Position numbers and translations under genes: made by a program. A DNA stretch of 30,176 nt from Patescibacteria group bacterium (lineage in GTDB: Bacteria; Patescibacteriota; Gracilibacteria; UM-FILTER-43-11). The notes below the pieces were generated by a model. It made no database searches and had not been told where the DNA came from. It worked only from the letters and a program-made list of their open reading frames with translations. Positions 15,775 through 23,956 of this stretch are shown piece after piece (position 1 is the stretch's first letter; every line of letters starts with the position of its first letter). The DNA lies in assembly GCA_029260985.1 (NCBI GenBank), contig JAJDCE010000041.1:1-30176 (forward strand). Direction: 5' to 3'.

Positions 15775-16671
15775 ATGCTCAGTCGCAAGATCAGCAAAAA
15801 TAGAACTAAAAGTTTTTTTTCGACTCACAGTTGTTTAAATGTTTTTAGGGTCTTCAAGATTAGAACACGGTTATTGTTTGGATTTTTTGTCATCACCCTT
15901 TTAGTTTTAGTGGTTGGCTTATTTGGAATTGGCGCTATTAATCAGGCGGCATCTCTTTTGTTTGGAGCTGATAGAGATGCCCATGTCTATACTCAGGCAT
16001 CTGCGGAAATTACCAGCTATGCAAAGCGTGCTGAGGGTCATTTGGCTCTATACTTAATGTTCGGAAATCCTGTGGACAGGGATAAGTTTCCGAAAAGAAT
16101 AGCGTCGTTAAATGAGAATATTGATATATTATGGACAGTTGCTGATACAGATGCCGACCGGAATTTGATTGGAAAATTGAGGGCTAGTTCTAAGCGAATG
16201 TTCGATTTTGGAAATCAATTGATTGAACAGTATCAGTTACAAAGTTCCGGTTCAGATATTTTAGACCTCAGAGGTTTTGAAAGTCTTTTTACAAGCCTTC
16301 ACAATGAATCAAGTATTATACGAAAAGACAGTTTAGCTTTAACCTTAAATAAATCAGATTCTCTTGCTAAAGAAATTAAAAATGCAACTTCCTTTATTGA
16401 AATATCGAGAAAAAGGATTTTTCAGCTTACTTTATTGAGTTTGTTGCTAGCAGCTCTGTTTTCGATTGTTATTCTCCTTTCTATCTCATTGCCCATGAAG
16501 GAACTTTCCAAGTCTGCCTATAAGATTGCACAAGGAGACTTGAAGACAAAAATCAATATTAGCGGGGGGGATGAAATAACATCTCTTTCGGAGTCTATTG
16601 AGAAAATGCGGGGGAATCTTAATGTGGTTATGGGTGAGTATGAGAAGCGAATAAGAAAGGAGAAAGGCTAA
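15775..16671 (+). CDS. Second orphan HAMP-domain membrane sensor
   Basis: A 298-residue protein with the same plan: basic N-terminus, membrane helix (about 35-55), helical sensor bundle (60-210), membrane helix (about 215-237), HAMP (238-285, with GDLKTKINISGGDEITSLSESIEKMR) and a short basic end (EYEKRIRKEKG). Sequence identity to its divergent neighbour is modest outside the HAMP ends (M-R-x-N/S-L-x-V/I-x-M-x-x-Y). No output domain is present. The pairing and shared truncation point argue that this is a deliberate architecture. The 3' end overlaps the convergent esterase gene by four bases. Confidence 0.82.
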   Translation: MLSRKISKNRTKSFFSTHSCLNVFRVFKIRTRLLFGFFVITLLVLVVGLFGIGAINQAASLLFGADRDAHVYTQASAEITSYAKRAEGHLALYLMFGNPVDRDKFPKRIASLNENIDILWTVADTDADRNLIGKLRASSKRMFDFGNQLIEQYQLQSSGSDILDLRGFESLFTSLHNESSIIRKDSLALTLNKSDSLAKEIKNATSFIEISRKRIFQLTLLSLLLAALFSIVILLSISLPMKELSKSAYKIAQGDLKTKINISGGDEITSLSESIEKMRGNLNVVMGEYEKRIRKEKG

Positions 16672-18038
16672 TTCAAACTTTCAAAAAACTTCCATATCTC
16701 TGAGCCCGCGCTCGTTGGCCACGTGTGCGGGTAATAGGTTCCGCGATAATCATAATCTTCCCGATGCGGGCACCAAGTTAAAGGGGCGATTTTATTACAT
16801 CCCTGGTAAGCCACACATTTTAGTGAAGTGGGATTGGTTGAGGAAGAAGTTCCACTGCACTGATTCTGACTTATCATCTGGTTTCGGGCGGTTTCACCGG
16901 AGCTGAATGGTGCGAGCCGGTCTTTTGGATTATGCATAATAAGAGAAGCTACAGGGCCAGTGCATTCGTTAATTGTTGTACCACCTCCCACACTGCCAAT
17001 GGCTCTAATTTTACTCCCTCGTGCGCAGGAAAGGCTGTTTGTGAACCAGGCACCAAGGCTATGTCCCACTACAAAAACACGATCCAGATCAATACAGTAA
17101 TTATTTGAAAACTCTTCTAGTAATTGATCAAATAAGGCAAAGTCTCTAAGTTCATCCGATCGATCTCCTGGATCACTCCAGCTTCGACTTGGGCCTTCTT
17201 CGGGCAGGCCAGCCGGATAAATAAAGATAGCATTATTACCAGCGGCTTCCTCAACTTTATAATACCCACGAACTTGGGCATTTGGGTTAGTTCTACCATG
17301 AAACGCGAACACTAAATCGATAGGTTTATCTTTGCTGTAGCCAGAGGGCACATTGGTTATGTAGTGGCGGGTTTTTCCTTTAATTATGGAGCTAGTGGGA
17401 CGGGGGGAGGGTGGGTTTAAGCCGCAGCCAGCAGATTCACTATCTCGTTTTCCGGTAAGTTTTTTAGTTCCGGCTTTGTCCATCATAAGCTGGTGAACTA
17501 GGTAGGCCATTTCTCCTCTCGTCATGTTTTTTTGGGGCAACACACTATAGCGCGAAAAGATGTTGTTATCGTGAGTAAAGTCGATGTACTTTTGATACCA
17601 GGGGCTGTTTGCTGATCCAAGTTTTACGGGGAAGCTTTCGATTCCCATTTTTAAACCTTCCACCATATTCACATTTTGAGCAGGTCTAAAATAACCATCT
17701 GAATATCCCTCAACGATGTTATTTTCTTTGGCATAGCACACGTATTTGGCGAACCAGTCGTTGCCCACATCTTTAAAGCACTGTCTGCCAAATCCTAAGG
17801 AGTCTTCCGTGCTGGCTTCCAGTATAATCTTCATGATTTCGGCCCGGTTGATTTTGGCAGTTGGCCTAAAAGTTCCATCACCGTAACCTTCCACCACACT
17901 ATTGCTATATAGGTATTCGATACTGGTTTTGTAGGGGGAGTCCTGGATATCAGAAAAAATGACAGCTTGATAACCAATTTGATAGGGCCATAGCAAACCG
18001 ATCATTAGGATCGGGATTAGTTTAAGTTTTAAATTCAT
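16668..18038 (-). CDS. SLH-anchored PHB-depolymerase-like esterase
   Basis: A 456-residue secreted protein. The N-terminus is a signal peptide (1-25), followed by three SLH repeats (28-73, 87-134, 143-187; typified by GYGDGTFRPTAKINRAE) that bind cell-wall polymer. From about 220 it is an alpha/beta hydrolase of the polyhydroxybutyrate depolymerase/feruloyl esterase type: oxyanion HG (247-248), nucleophile Ser327 in GHSLG, Asp373 in NPKDRLAP and His438 in YPHTWP. The many cysteines (for example 315, 338, 359) suggest disulfides. It is thus a surface-displayed esterase; the substrate is not visible. Confidence 0.9.
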   Translation of the reverse strand: MNLKLKLIPILMIGLLWPYQIGYQAVIFSDIQDSPYKTSIEYLYSNSVVEGYGDGTFRPTAKINRAEIMKIILEASTEDSLGFGRQCFKDVGNDWFAKYVCYAKENNIVEGYSDGYFRPAQNVNMVEGLKMGIESFPVKLGSANSPWYQKYIDFTHDNNIFSRYSVLPQKNMTRGEMAYLVHQLMMDKAGTKKLTGKRDSESAGCGLNPPSPRPTSSIIKGKTRHYITNVPSGYSKDKPIDLVFAFHGRTNPNAQVRGYYKVEEAAGNNAIFIYPAGLPEEGPSRSWSDPGDRSDELRDFALFDQLLEEFSNNYCIDLDRVFVVGHSLGAWFTNSLSCARGSKIRAIGSVGGGTTINECTGPVASLIMHNPKDRLAPFSSGETARNQMISQNQCSGTSSSTNPTSLKCVAYQGCNKIAPLTWCPHREDYDYRGTYYPHTWPTSAGSEIWKFFESLN

Positions 18039-18101
18039 AAGTAAAGAACGTTTATATTATTTAAAACGGGAAAATCACAGAATTATTACAAATAATATGC
18101 A

Positions 18102-19121
18102 TTATAAATCTAAGCAATGCTGCTGACATTCCTGATATTGCTTTTCAGCTGTTTGCTGCATGCTAGAGTTGCTCGAGATGTTGTTATTATAGTTTCGGTG
18201 TAAACGAGCCAACCGTGCTTTGTAGTAGTCCGGTTTGTGGTGAGTGACAAAGGTGTGAATGACTTTTGTAACAACAGTTAGTAGAGCAGCTCGTCTAAGT
18301 CGTTTTCCTAGCGCTATCAGGGCGGCGGTTCGGTCAGCTTTGATCCTAACGGTTACTTTATTGTGATGAACCTGTTTTCCATTGCTATCAAAAACTAGTA
18401 ATTTAGAACCAGGGGCTTTATAGGAGCATACGAGACAGTGGGGGATTTGAGATACTACATCTTTTTCATGGGCGAAGCGAAAAACGGTAGTAATTTTTCG
18501 TTCAAATTGCCGTGCGAAATCATGATCACCGGCGGCGGGTTGGGCAAATAAATAAACATGTGGATTGATGTCGAATTCGGTGGCTAAATCGTAGGCACAT
18601 AAGGTGGCTAAACCAGCTCCAAGAGAGAATCCGGTAATATAAACAGTTCGTTTTTTGTTGTAATTGGTTTGTCCGAATCGCTCTAAAAGTTCTGTCCGCA
18701 ATTGCATATATTCGGATGAAATACCTTTATGTACTTTTCCGGGGAATTTTCTGTCTTTTATCAGTGGAAGGTTTATGTCGGCAAGGGCATTTTTGAGGGT
18801 TTTTTTGGCATCAATACTACCGTCCTTACTCTTTACTCCTGAGCCTCGAAAGGTGACTACAATGGAGCTGCTATTTTCTGCTATATATGCTTTAGCCATA
18901 GAGGTGGCTTGTTCCGCTTTGAAAAAAGAATTACCGATAACGGTAAAAGGTGTATCAATTACGCTGCCGACGGTATTTTCACCCTGAAGCAGACCTTTAG
19001 CTCTCTTGCTGGTGCCGGAAGAAACTAATATGCAATGCTCCAAAAGGTTGGCGGCGGTTTGGATCAAGCTTTCGGATTTTCCGTTATGCCGGCCTAAATG
19101 GCTTCCATCGTAGTTTCCCAT
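18102..19121 (-). CDS. Class 3 lipase-like alpha/beta hydrolase
   Basis: A 339-residue protein of the fungal-type (class 3) lipase fold. The strand IVVTFRGSG is the family oxyanion segment, VYITGFSLGAGLATL holds the nucleophile Ser166, and FAHEKDVVSQIPH gives the Asp221 region. The His usually found in a Y-x-H-x-G turn reads YKAPG here, so the third triad residue is not at its usual place; nearby His228 or a later HH pair might replace it. No signal peptide is visible, so the protein is either cytoplasmic or exported otherwise. It stands alone, 63 bases upstream of the esterase gene. Lipid substrate unknown. Confidence 0.8.
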   Translation of the reverse strand: MGNYDGSHLGRHNGKSESLIQTAANLLEHCILVSSGTSKRAKGLLQGENTVGSVIDTPFTVIGNSFFKAEQATSMAKAYIAENSSSIVVTFRGSGVKSKDGSIDAKKTLKNALADINLPLIKDRKFPGKVHKGISSEYMQLRTELLERFGQTNYNKKRTVYITGFSLGAGLATLCAYDLATEFDINPHVYLFAQPAAGDHDFARQFERKITTVFRFAHEKDVVSQIPHCLVCSYKAPGSKLLVFDSNGKQVHHNKVTVRIKADRTAALIALGKRLRRAALLTVVTKVIHTFVTHHKPDYYKARLARLHRNYNNNISSNSSMQQTAEKQYQECQQHCLDL

Positions 19122-19196
19122 AGAATTTTATTTTTAATATTTAAGATAACTCTATCAATTCACAGCGGCATATTAACATAAATTTACAGGGTTTTT

Positions 19197-19451
19197 TTAG
19201 AACTTAAAATGGACAAAGAAGCGGCCGTGATTTTTAGTATCTACTTCAAGTCTGTGGTAGAGCTTTTTAATATCGGGTTGATTTAAGAATCGCTTAACAG
19301 TCTTGCGGAGTGCCCCAGTTCCTTTTCCTGGTATGATTTCGACTAACTTTATCTTTTTTTCAACCGCCTCTCTGATTATACGGTTTAATTCATGGTCGAT
19401 CTTTCCGCCTTTATTGAAAATCTCGTGCAGGTCGAGTTTTAATTTAGCCAT
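19197..19451 (-). CDS. Smr-domain protein
   Basis: An 84-residue stand-alone Smr domain. LDLHEIF at the start, the helix HELNRIIREAV, then EIIPGKGTGALRKTVKRFL form the expected LDLH and GKG-x-G-x-LR blocks; the final strand carries HGRFFVHFKF. Smr domains nick or cleave nucleic acids or bind ribosome collisions when fused to MutS2. The small form's role is unclear. It begins five bases after the hydrogenase gene and shares its transcript, though a functional link with hydrogenase is not established. Confidence 0.9.
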   Translation of the reverse strand: MAKLKLDLHEIFNKGGKIDHELNRIIREAVEKKIKLVEIIPGKGTGALRKTVKRFLNQPDIKKLYHRLEVDTKNHGRFFVHFKF

Positions 19452-19456
19452 CTTTG

Positions 19457-20809
19457 TTAAGAGGTGAATTTTTTACTTTTTGAATAACTTGTGTGAAGGA
19501 TGGCTGATTGCTCTTTTTCAGTCAGCTTAGCGATATAGCCATCAAAAAACTCTCGAACGACTGGGTTTTGATGGGCTTTGCGGATTTTCATTTTACTGTC
19601 GATTGAGTAAAGGGACTTTTTTCTTTCTTCAATTTTTTTCATATTGGTTCGAAGGGGCTGACCTCCTCCACCAATGCATCCGCCCGGGCAGGCCATGACT
19701 TCGATGTAGTCGTAGGCTTTTGGATTCTTTTTGATTTCATCAATAATTGGGGCTGCGTTCATGGTTAGATAGACCACAGCAACATTTAAACGATGATCTC
19801 CGATTTTGACTGTGGCTTTTTTGATGCTCTGAGTGTCTCGAACCTCTTTGTAGTCAATTTTTTTAAGCTCCTTGCCTGTTAAATAAAAATGAGTACTTCG
19901 GAGGGCTGATTCCATTACACCGCCTGAGGCTCCGTAAATGATTCCGGCACCGGAAAACTGACCGCATGTATCGACTTTGCCGGGCTTGAGCTTCATGGGG
20001 TCTATGCTGTGTTTTTTTAGTAAGGCTGCAGCCTCCTTTGTGGTGATGACGTGATCAACGGGGTTTAGTCCTTTGATTTTGAATTTTTCATGCTTGGCTT
20101 CATTTTTCTTTGAGGTGCAGGGCATGATTGATACTACAATAATGTCTTTTGGGTTGATTCCTTCTTTTTCGGCCCACCAGGTTTTGTAGGCGCCTCCTGA
20201 ATGTATGTGGGGGGAGCGGGCGGTGGTTAAATTCGGAATGAGTTCCGGATGGTAAAACTCTATGTATTTCACCCAGCTGGGGCAACAGGAGGTGAACATG
20301 GGCAATGGACCTTTGTTTTTGATCCGATCGACTAATTCTTCTGCTTCTGCCATGGTGGTGATATCAGCTCCCATGGTTACATCAAAAATTTTATCGAAAC
20401 CCAGTTCACGAAGGGCGCTGAACATATGGCCTGAAATGTTGGTTCCGGGAGGTTGTCCAAACTCTTCGCCAATACTGGCTCTGACAGAAGGACCCATTTG
20501 TACGATCACTGTTTTTCCTTTTACTTTTAGGGCTTTTTCGACGGCTTTGATTTCTTTTTGTTCGTAAATAGCATCAACTGGGCAAAGGTTTGTACATTGT
20601 CCGCAATAAATGCAGTCGACACAGGGGTCTTCGCTGAATTCTACATGCTTTTTATCACCCTTCTCTTCCAGTTTTAAAAAGCCGATGCCAATGTTTTTAC
20701 AGGTCATCACACAACTGTTGCATCCAATGCATTTCTCACGATCAAATTGAACGGCATGAGCCATTTTGTGGAATTGTCCTTCATTGTTCAGTTTGGCTTT
20801 AGGGCTCAT
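19457..20809 (-). CDS. hydA: [FeFe]-hydrogenase, ferredoxin-type N-terminus
   Basis: This 450-residue enzyme interconverts protons and H2. The N-terminus carries two [4Fe-4S] sites: Cys27/30/33/37 (CIGCNSCVMTC) and Cys66/69/72/76 (CIYCGQCTNLC). The H-cluster signatures are complete: TSCCPSW (Cys175, Cys176), MPCTSKKNEA (Cys231) and EVMACPGGCIGGGGQP (Cys374, Cys378). Proton-path residues near Cys175 and Ser199 (RSP) look intact, so it should be active. The start overlaps the upstream membrane gene by ATGA. No HydE/F/G maturases or NADH-linking subunits are in the window. A soluble, ferredoxin-linked role is likely; direction is unknown. Confidence 0.94.
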   Translation of the reverse strand: MSPKAKLNNEGQFHKMAHAVQFDREKCIGCNSCVMTCKNIGIGFLKLEEKGDKKHVEFSEDPCVDCIYCGQCTNLCPVDAIYEQKEIKAVEKALKVKGKTVIVQMGPSVRASIGEEFGQPPGTNISGHMFSALRELGFDKIFDVTMGADITTMAEAEELVDRIKNKGPLPMFTSCCPSWVKYIEFYHPELIPNLTTARSPHIHSGGAYKTWWAEKEGINPKDIIVVSIMPCTSKKNEAKHEKFKIKGLNPVDHVITTKEAAALLKKHSIDPMKLKPGKVDTCGQFSGAGIIYGASGGVMESALRSTHFYLTGKELKKIDYKEVRDTQSIKKATVKIGDHRLNVAVVYLTMNAAPIIDEIKKNPKAYDYIEVMACPGGCIGGGGQPLRTNMKKIEERKKSLYSIDSKMKIRKAHQNPVVREFFDGYIAKLTEKEQSAILHTSYSKSKKFTS

Positions 20810-21324
20810 ATTTTTTTAAGTGATTTGAGAAATGTGTAGGCGATCACTCCGCCAATAAGTGCTGTGTATAGTTGAGGCCAGCTCATCATCACTGCTAATT
20901 TTGAGACAAGTCCTCCATCAAGTAGTTTATCCATTACCCATCTGACAGTCAGGCTAAGAAAAATAAATTTTGCAAATGCTGATACTCCGACTGCAATGAA
21001 ATAATTGGTTTTATATAAATGGTTAAACACCATTACCAATATGACATTGCTCATCATGATAAATGGCACCATTGGGGCGAGGGGGAGGGGGAGTAAGCCA
21101 GCACCAAGAGCAATTGAACTAGGAATAAGCCCCAGAATAAGGGCTTGTGTTGGCCCCAGCATTACGGTGGCGATAAATAGAATCCCATTCACCGTTGGCC
21201 CAGTGATCCACTGAACGTGAAGCATGAGGGGGAGCAGGATGATCAATGCATAAAGAAGGCCCTGAACAATGACTTTGACCTTTTTTAGTTCAATGGTACG
21301 GGAGGTGGGTTTTGCGATACTCAT
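20806..21324 (-). CDS. Hydrogenase-linked ECF-type membrane protein
   Basis: A 172-residue protein with about five or six helices and short loops, resembling ECF transporter S-component-type proteins. It starts basic (ELKKVKV) and contains PTVNGILFIATVMLGP and LPLPLAPMVPFIMMSN, helices with conserved-looking Pro, Gly and Asn residues. It ends in TGA, overlapping the hydrogenase start by four bases, so the two are tightly coupled. No energy-coupling ATPase genes are present. It may import a cofactor or metal for the hydrogenase or simply be a membrane anchor; both are inference. Confidence 0.75.
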   Translation of the reverse strand: MSIAKPTSRTIELKKVKVIVQGLLYALIILLPLMLHVQWITGPTVNGILFIATVMLGPTQALILGLIPSSIALGAGLLPLPLAPMVPFIMMSNVILVMVFNHLYKTNYFIAVGVSAFAKFIFLSLTVRWVMDKLLDGGLVSKLAVMMSWPQLYTALIGGVIAYTFLKSLKKI

Positions 21325-21345
21325 AATGTTGTATTTATTTTTTTT

Positions 21346-21374
21346 ATTTTAGCAACTTAAGACCGAAATACCAA
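21346..21374 (-). promoter_or_regulatory. Promoter of the hydrogenase operon
   Basis: On the minus strand TTGGTA (21374-21369) and TAAAAT (21351-21346) are 17 bases apart, about 22 bases ahead of the first ATG. Confidence 0.6.
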
Positions 21375-21509
21375 ATGAAATGCCCTTGCTGTCAGGTTGC
21401 TTTTTTAATTTTGATCACAACAAGTAATAGTACCTGTTAAAGTTTTTAAGAGATTCATTTGTAATGAAACGAATTTATATCTGTTTATATAATATAACAA
21501 TAGTTTTTC

Positions 21510-21539
21510 TTGACATGGCAAATGTAAAAGGTTTAGTAT
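21510..21539 (+). promoter_or_regulatory. Promoter of the M17 peptidase gene
   Basis: TTGACA (21510-21515), a perfect -35, and TAGTAT (21534-21539) are 18 bases apart. Initiation near 21546 leaves about 24 bases before the ATG at 21570, with no Shine-Dalgarno sequence. Confidence 0.65.
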
Positions 21540-21569
21540 TGCCCGCCTTTGAATACTAACTTTTTTACT

Positions 21570-23351
21570 ATGTCTGAAGTTTCTCCTCAAATGAATGCAA
21601 ATGGCAGTGAACACCCTGTTTTATCTGCCGGAGATGTTACCGAACTTGTAACGCCTCTTGCGGATGGATCAACAAAAACTCCCTATGTAACTCCTAGAGC
21701 TGCTAATGCTGCAGAAGCGCTTGAAGCTAATAATAAGAGATCCATTGTGGTTATTTTAACCAGAGAGAGTCTTAAGAGAGCCTTGGATGACAATGCTCCA
21801 TTTTCTGATCTTTTGGCAGATCATGTGAAAGGCAGGGGCAGTAAACGAAAATTAGGCAATGGTGTAGCTACATCAACTCATAGAACTGAAAATGGAAATG
21901 CCAGAAAAGTTCATTTTGTGAATGCGGCAGATACAGATAAAATTAAAGATGACCGTACAGCACGTTTCAGGAATATCGGCGCTACAGTTGGACCTCTTTT
22001 GTATGAATTTAAGGGTGGCTCTACCCTTGTTATCCCAGCTGAACTTGTTGATGATCTGGAATTTTTAAAGGGATTGGGGCAGGGGATTGGGAATAGTACG
22101 GCAACACCAACAAAAAAAGTTTTTGCTGATGTTAATAAAGCCAAAAGAAAAGCTGAATCAACCGAAGGCAGCTCTCCAGTTAATATACATAAGATTGCCG
22201 AAGTTAGAAGTAAAGTCAGAAGCATCGGCGTTCTTAGTGATAGCGATACCGTTGTGGATGGTGCAGGTGAAATGGTTTCCTGCTTACAGGAAGGTGAGGG
22301 GTTGGCAAGGGCAAAAGCGTTAACACGGTTTTTAACCGAATTGCCAGCTAATATTCTTACAACCTCTGTTTTTGTTGACACAGTGTCTCGTGTTGTTGAA
22401 ACCCTTAATGCTCAGTATGACAATAAATTAGAGTTACAGATTTTTGGTCCCGATCAGGATTTATCGGGAAGAACAACTAAAAGTTTAAGGATGGGTTTAT
22501 TGAACAGCGTTCATCAGGGCTCAACTATGCCAGGTCCTTACATGATTCGGGTTAAGTATCGAGGCGGTCAGGCTGACGGCCAAAGTACTGTAAGCCGAGT
22601 AGTGGGTAAAACAATGATTTTTGATGACGGAGGACGTGCTAATAAGGGGAAATTTGCCGGGGATATGAAGGCGGATATGGGAGGCGGCGCAACTGTGCTG
22701 GGCGCCATGGCAGCGATTGCGGAGGCAGGTACGGAGAGGGATATTGATTTCTGTTTCGCTGTTTGTGCTAATGAAAACGGGGACTCTGCCAGGCGTATGG
22801 ATGATGTTATGCTTGCTGCCAGCGGTAAAACTGTTGAGGAGGGGCATACTGATGCTGAAGGACGAGAAGCTTTAGCAGATGTTGTTCATGTTTCTCATAA
22901 ATTAATTGATGAAGACGGTGATAAAGTTGGTTCGACCTTAACCGTTGCTACTCTTACGGGCGCTGCTGTTAATTCTTCCGGGCATCGCATTCCTGTTGTC
23001 AGTTTTAATACTTCCGCTGCCCGCCTTCTTGCTGATGAAACGGCAAAAACAGGTGAATACACTCAGTCTTTAACAGCTGATCATACAGATACTAAGGCGA
23101 TGAAAGGCGCTACAGCTGATTTAAATAATTTGGGCGCCAAGCCTGGACAAAGAGGTGTAACAAAAGCATATGCCTTTATTCACGCTGCGGCGGATACTCC
23201 AAAAGAAGAGGCTAATGACACATTGCATTTAGATATAGCAAGTTCCATTTCTAAGGAGCCTGGACATCCAACGGATGTAGCAAAGCATCAATTTTCTGCG
23301 GGTGAAGGTGTTGGAGCTGTTGTAACCTGGGCAGATAAATTTGCTTCTTAG
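21570..23351 (+). CDS. Divergent M17 leucyl aminopeptidase family protein
   Basis: A 593-residue protein whose C-terminal half matches M17 leucyl aminopeptidases, two-metal exopeptidases. Key residues are in order and near canonical spacing: Lys347 and Asp352 in GKTMIFDDGG, catalytic Lys359, Asp369 in KADMGGG, Asp428/Glu430 and Arg432 in HTDAEGR (normally NTDAEGR). ASGKTVE and LTGAAV also match. The N-terminal 240 residues are longer than usual, with a low-complexity, basic middle (about 85-115 and 180-205). ATG 21570 follows a consensus promoter; the in-frame TTG at 21549 would lie almost at the transcription start. Probably cytoplasmic, single gene. Activity is likely but specificity is uncertain. 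Confidence 0.85.
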   Translation: MSEVSPQMNANGSEHPVLSAGDVTELVTPLADGSTKTPYVTPRAANAAEALEANNKRSIVVILTRESLKRALDDNAPFSDLLADHVKGRGSKRKLGNGVATSTHRTENGNARKVHFVNAADTDKIKDDRTARFRNIGATVGPLLYEFKGGSTLVIPAELVDDLEFLKGLGQGIGNSTATPTKKVFADVNKAKRKAESTEGSSPVNIHKIAEVRSKVRSIGVLSDSDTVVDGAGEMVSCLQEGEGLARAKALTRFLTELPANILTTSVFVDTVSRVVETLNAQYDNKLELQIFGPDQDLSGRTTKSLRMGLLNSVHQGSTMPGPYMIRVKYRGGQADGQSTVSRVVGKTMIFDDGGRANKGKFAGDMKADMGGGATVLGAMAAIAEAGTERDIDFCFAVCANENGDSARRMDDVMLAASGKTVEEGHTDAEGREALADVVHVSHKLIDEDGDKVGSTLTVATLTGAAVNSSGHRIPVVSFNTSAARLLADETAKTGEYTQSLTADHTDTKAMKGATADLNNLGAKPGQRGVTKAYAFIHAAADTPKEEANDTLHLDIASSISKEPGHPTDVAKHQFSAGEGVGAVVTWADKFAS

Positions 23352-23394
23352 TCAGAGAAAATAATGTTGAGTTTTTTGCAAATTTGAGTATGAC

Positions 23395-23688
23395 TTACTG
23401 TAATGCAATTTGCACCTGAACAGTATCTCCTTCGGTAATTCCTTCTTTTTTTCGAATAGCGGCTTTTAGCGGTAATACGAAAGTACCTTTCTTTTCCGGA
23501 AAAATACTGGTTTTCCAGGTGGTTGATCCAATAGTCACTTTTACCGGAACGGATCCAAATCCCTTTCGAGGGCCTTCATCAAAACCTTTGATATCGGCTG
23601 ATAGCTTGGGAGGAATCGTAATAAAATGCCAAGCTGCCTTAGCTTTCCAAAGCCAAACTTCTGCTTTAAATTCGAATGTTGGATCCAT
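23395..23688 (-). CDS. DUF1905 domain protein
   Basis: A 97-residue protein matching DUF1905: an N-terminal strand FEFKAEVWLWK, AAWHFITIPP, then GFGSVPVKVTIGSTTWKTSIFP and the final FVLPLKAAIRKKEGITEGDTVQV. The fold is a small beta-barrel; members are of unknown biochemical role and often sit alone or fused to DUF1801/YdeI-like domains. It is convergent with the peptidase gene, 43 bases away. No operon partners are visible. Confidence 0.88.
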   Translation of the reverse strand: MDPTFEFKAEVWLWKAKAAWHFITIPPKLSADIKGFDEGPRKGFGSVPVKVTIGSTTWKTSIFPEKKGTFVLPLKAAIRKKEGITEGDTVQVQIALQ

Positions 23689-23767
23689 GTTAAAATCATA
23701 CCATTAAAAAATGCTCTTGAAAAAAGCAAGTGACTTGGCTAAATTAAATAAGCAATTTCAACTACAT

Positions 23768-23842
23768 TCCCCTGTAGCTCAGCGGTAGAGCAACCGGCTG
23801 TTAACCGGTAGGTCACTAGTTCGAATCTAGTCGGGGGAGCCA
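23768..23842 (+). tRNA. trnN: tRNA-Asn (GTT), CCA encoded
   Basis: The acceptor arm TCCCCTG pairs with CGGGGGA, the D arm contains GCTCAGCGGTAGAGC, and the anticodon stem CCGGC/ACCGG-like arm encloses CTGTTAA with anticodon GTT. The T arm CTAGTTCGAATCTAG is canonical. Discriminator G and CCA are encoded (23839-23842). All four arms fold normally. Confidence 0.95.
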
Positions 23843-23874
23843 TTTAAAAAAACTTTAACCATTACTAATACGAT

Positions 23875-23895
23875 AGCTTGCCGTTAAAGCTTTTT
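23875..23895 (+). terminator. Weak terminator after tRNA-Asn
   Basis: AGCTT (23875-23879) and AAGCT (23887-23891) form a short stem with a 7-base loop, followed by TTTT. The stem is weak. Confidence 0.35.
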
Positions 23896-23956
23896 AATAA
23901 TAGCGCTAGCCATTGTTAAAGATAAACATTAGATAAGAACATTTACTTTGAAACCA

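Noticed and set aside
23866..23873. T7-promoter-like TAATACGA after tRNA-Asn
   Set aside because: Only eight bases match and no phage genes are nearby.
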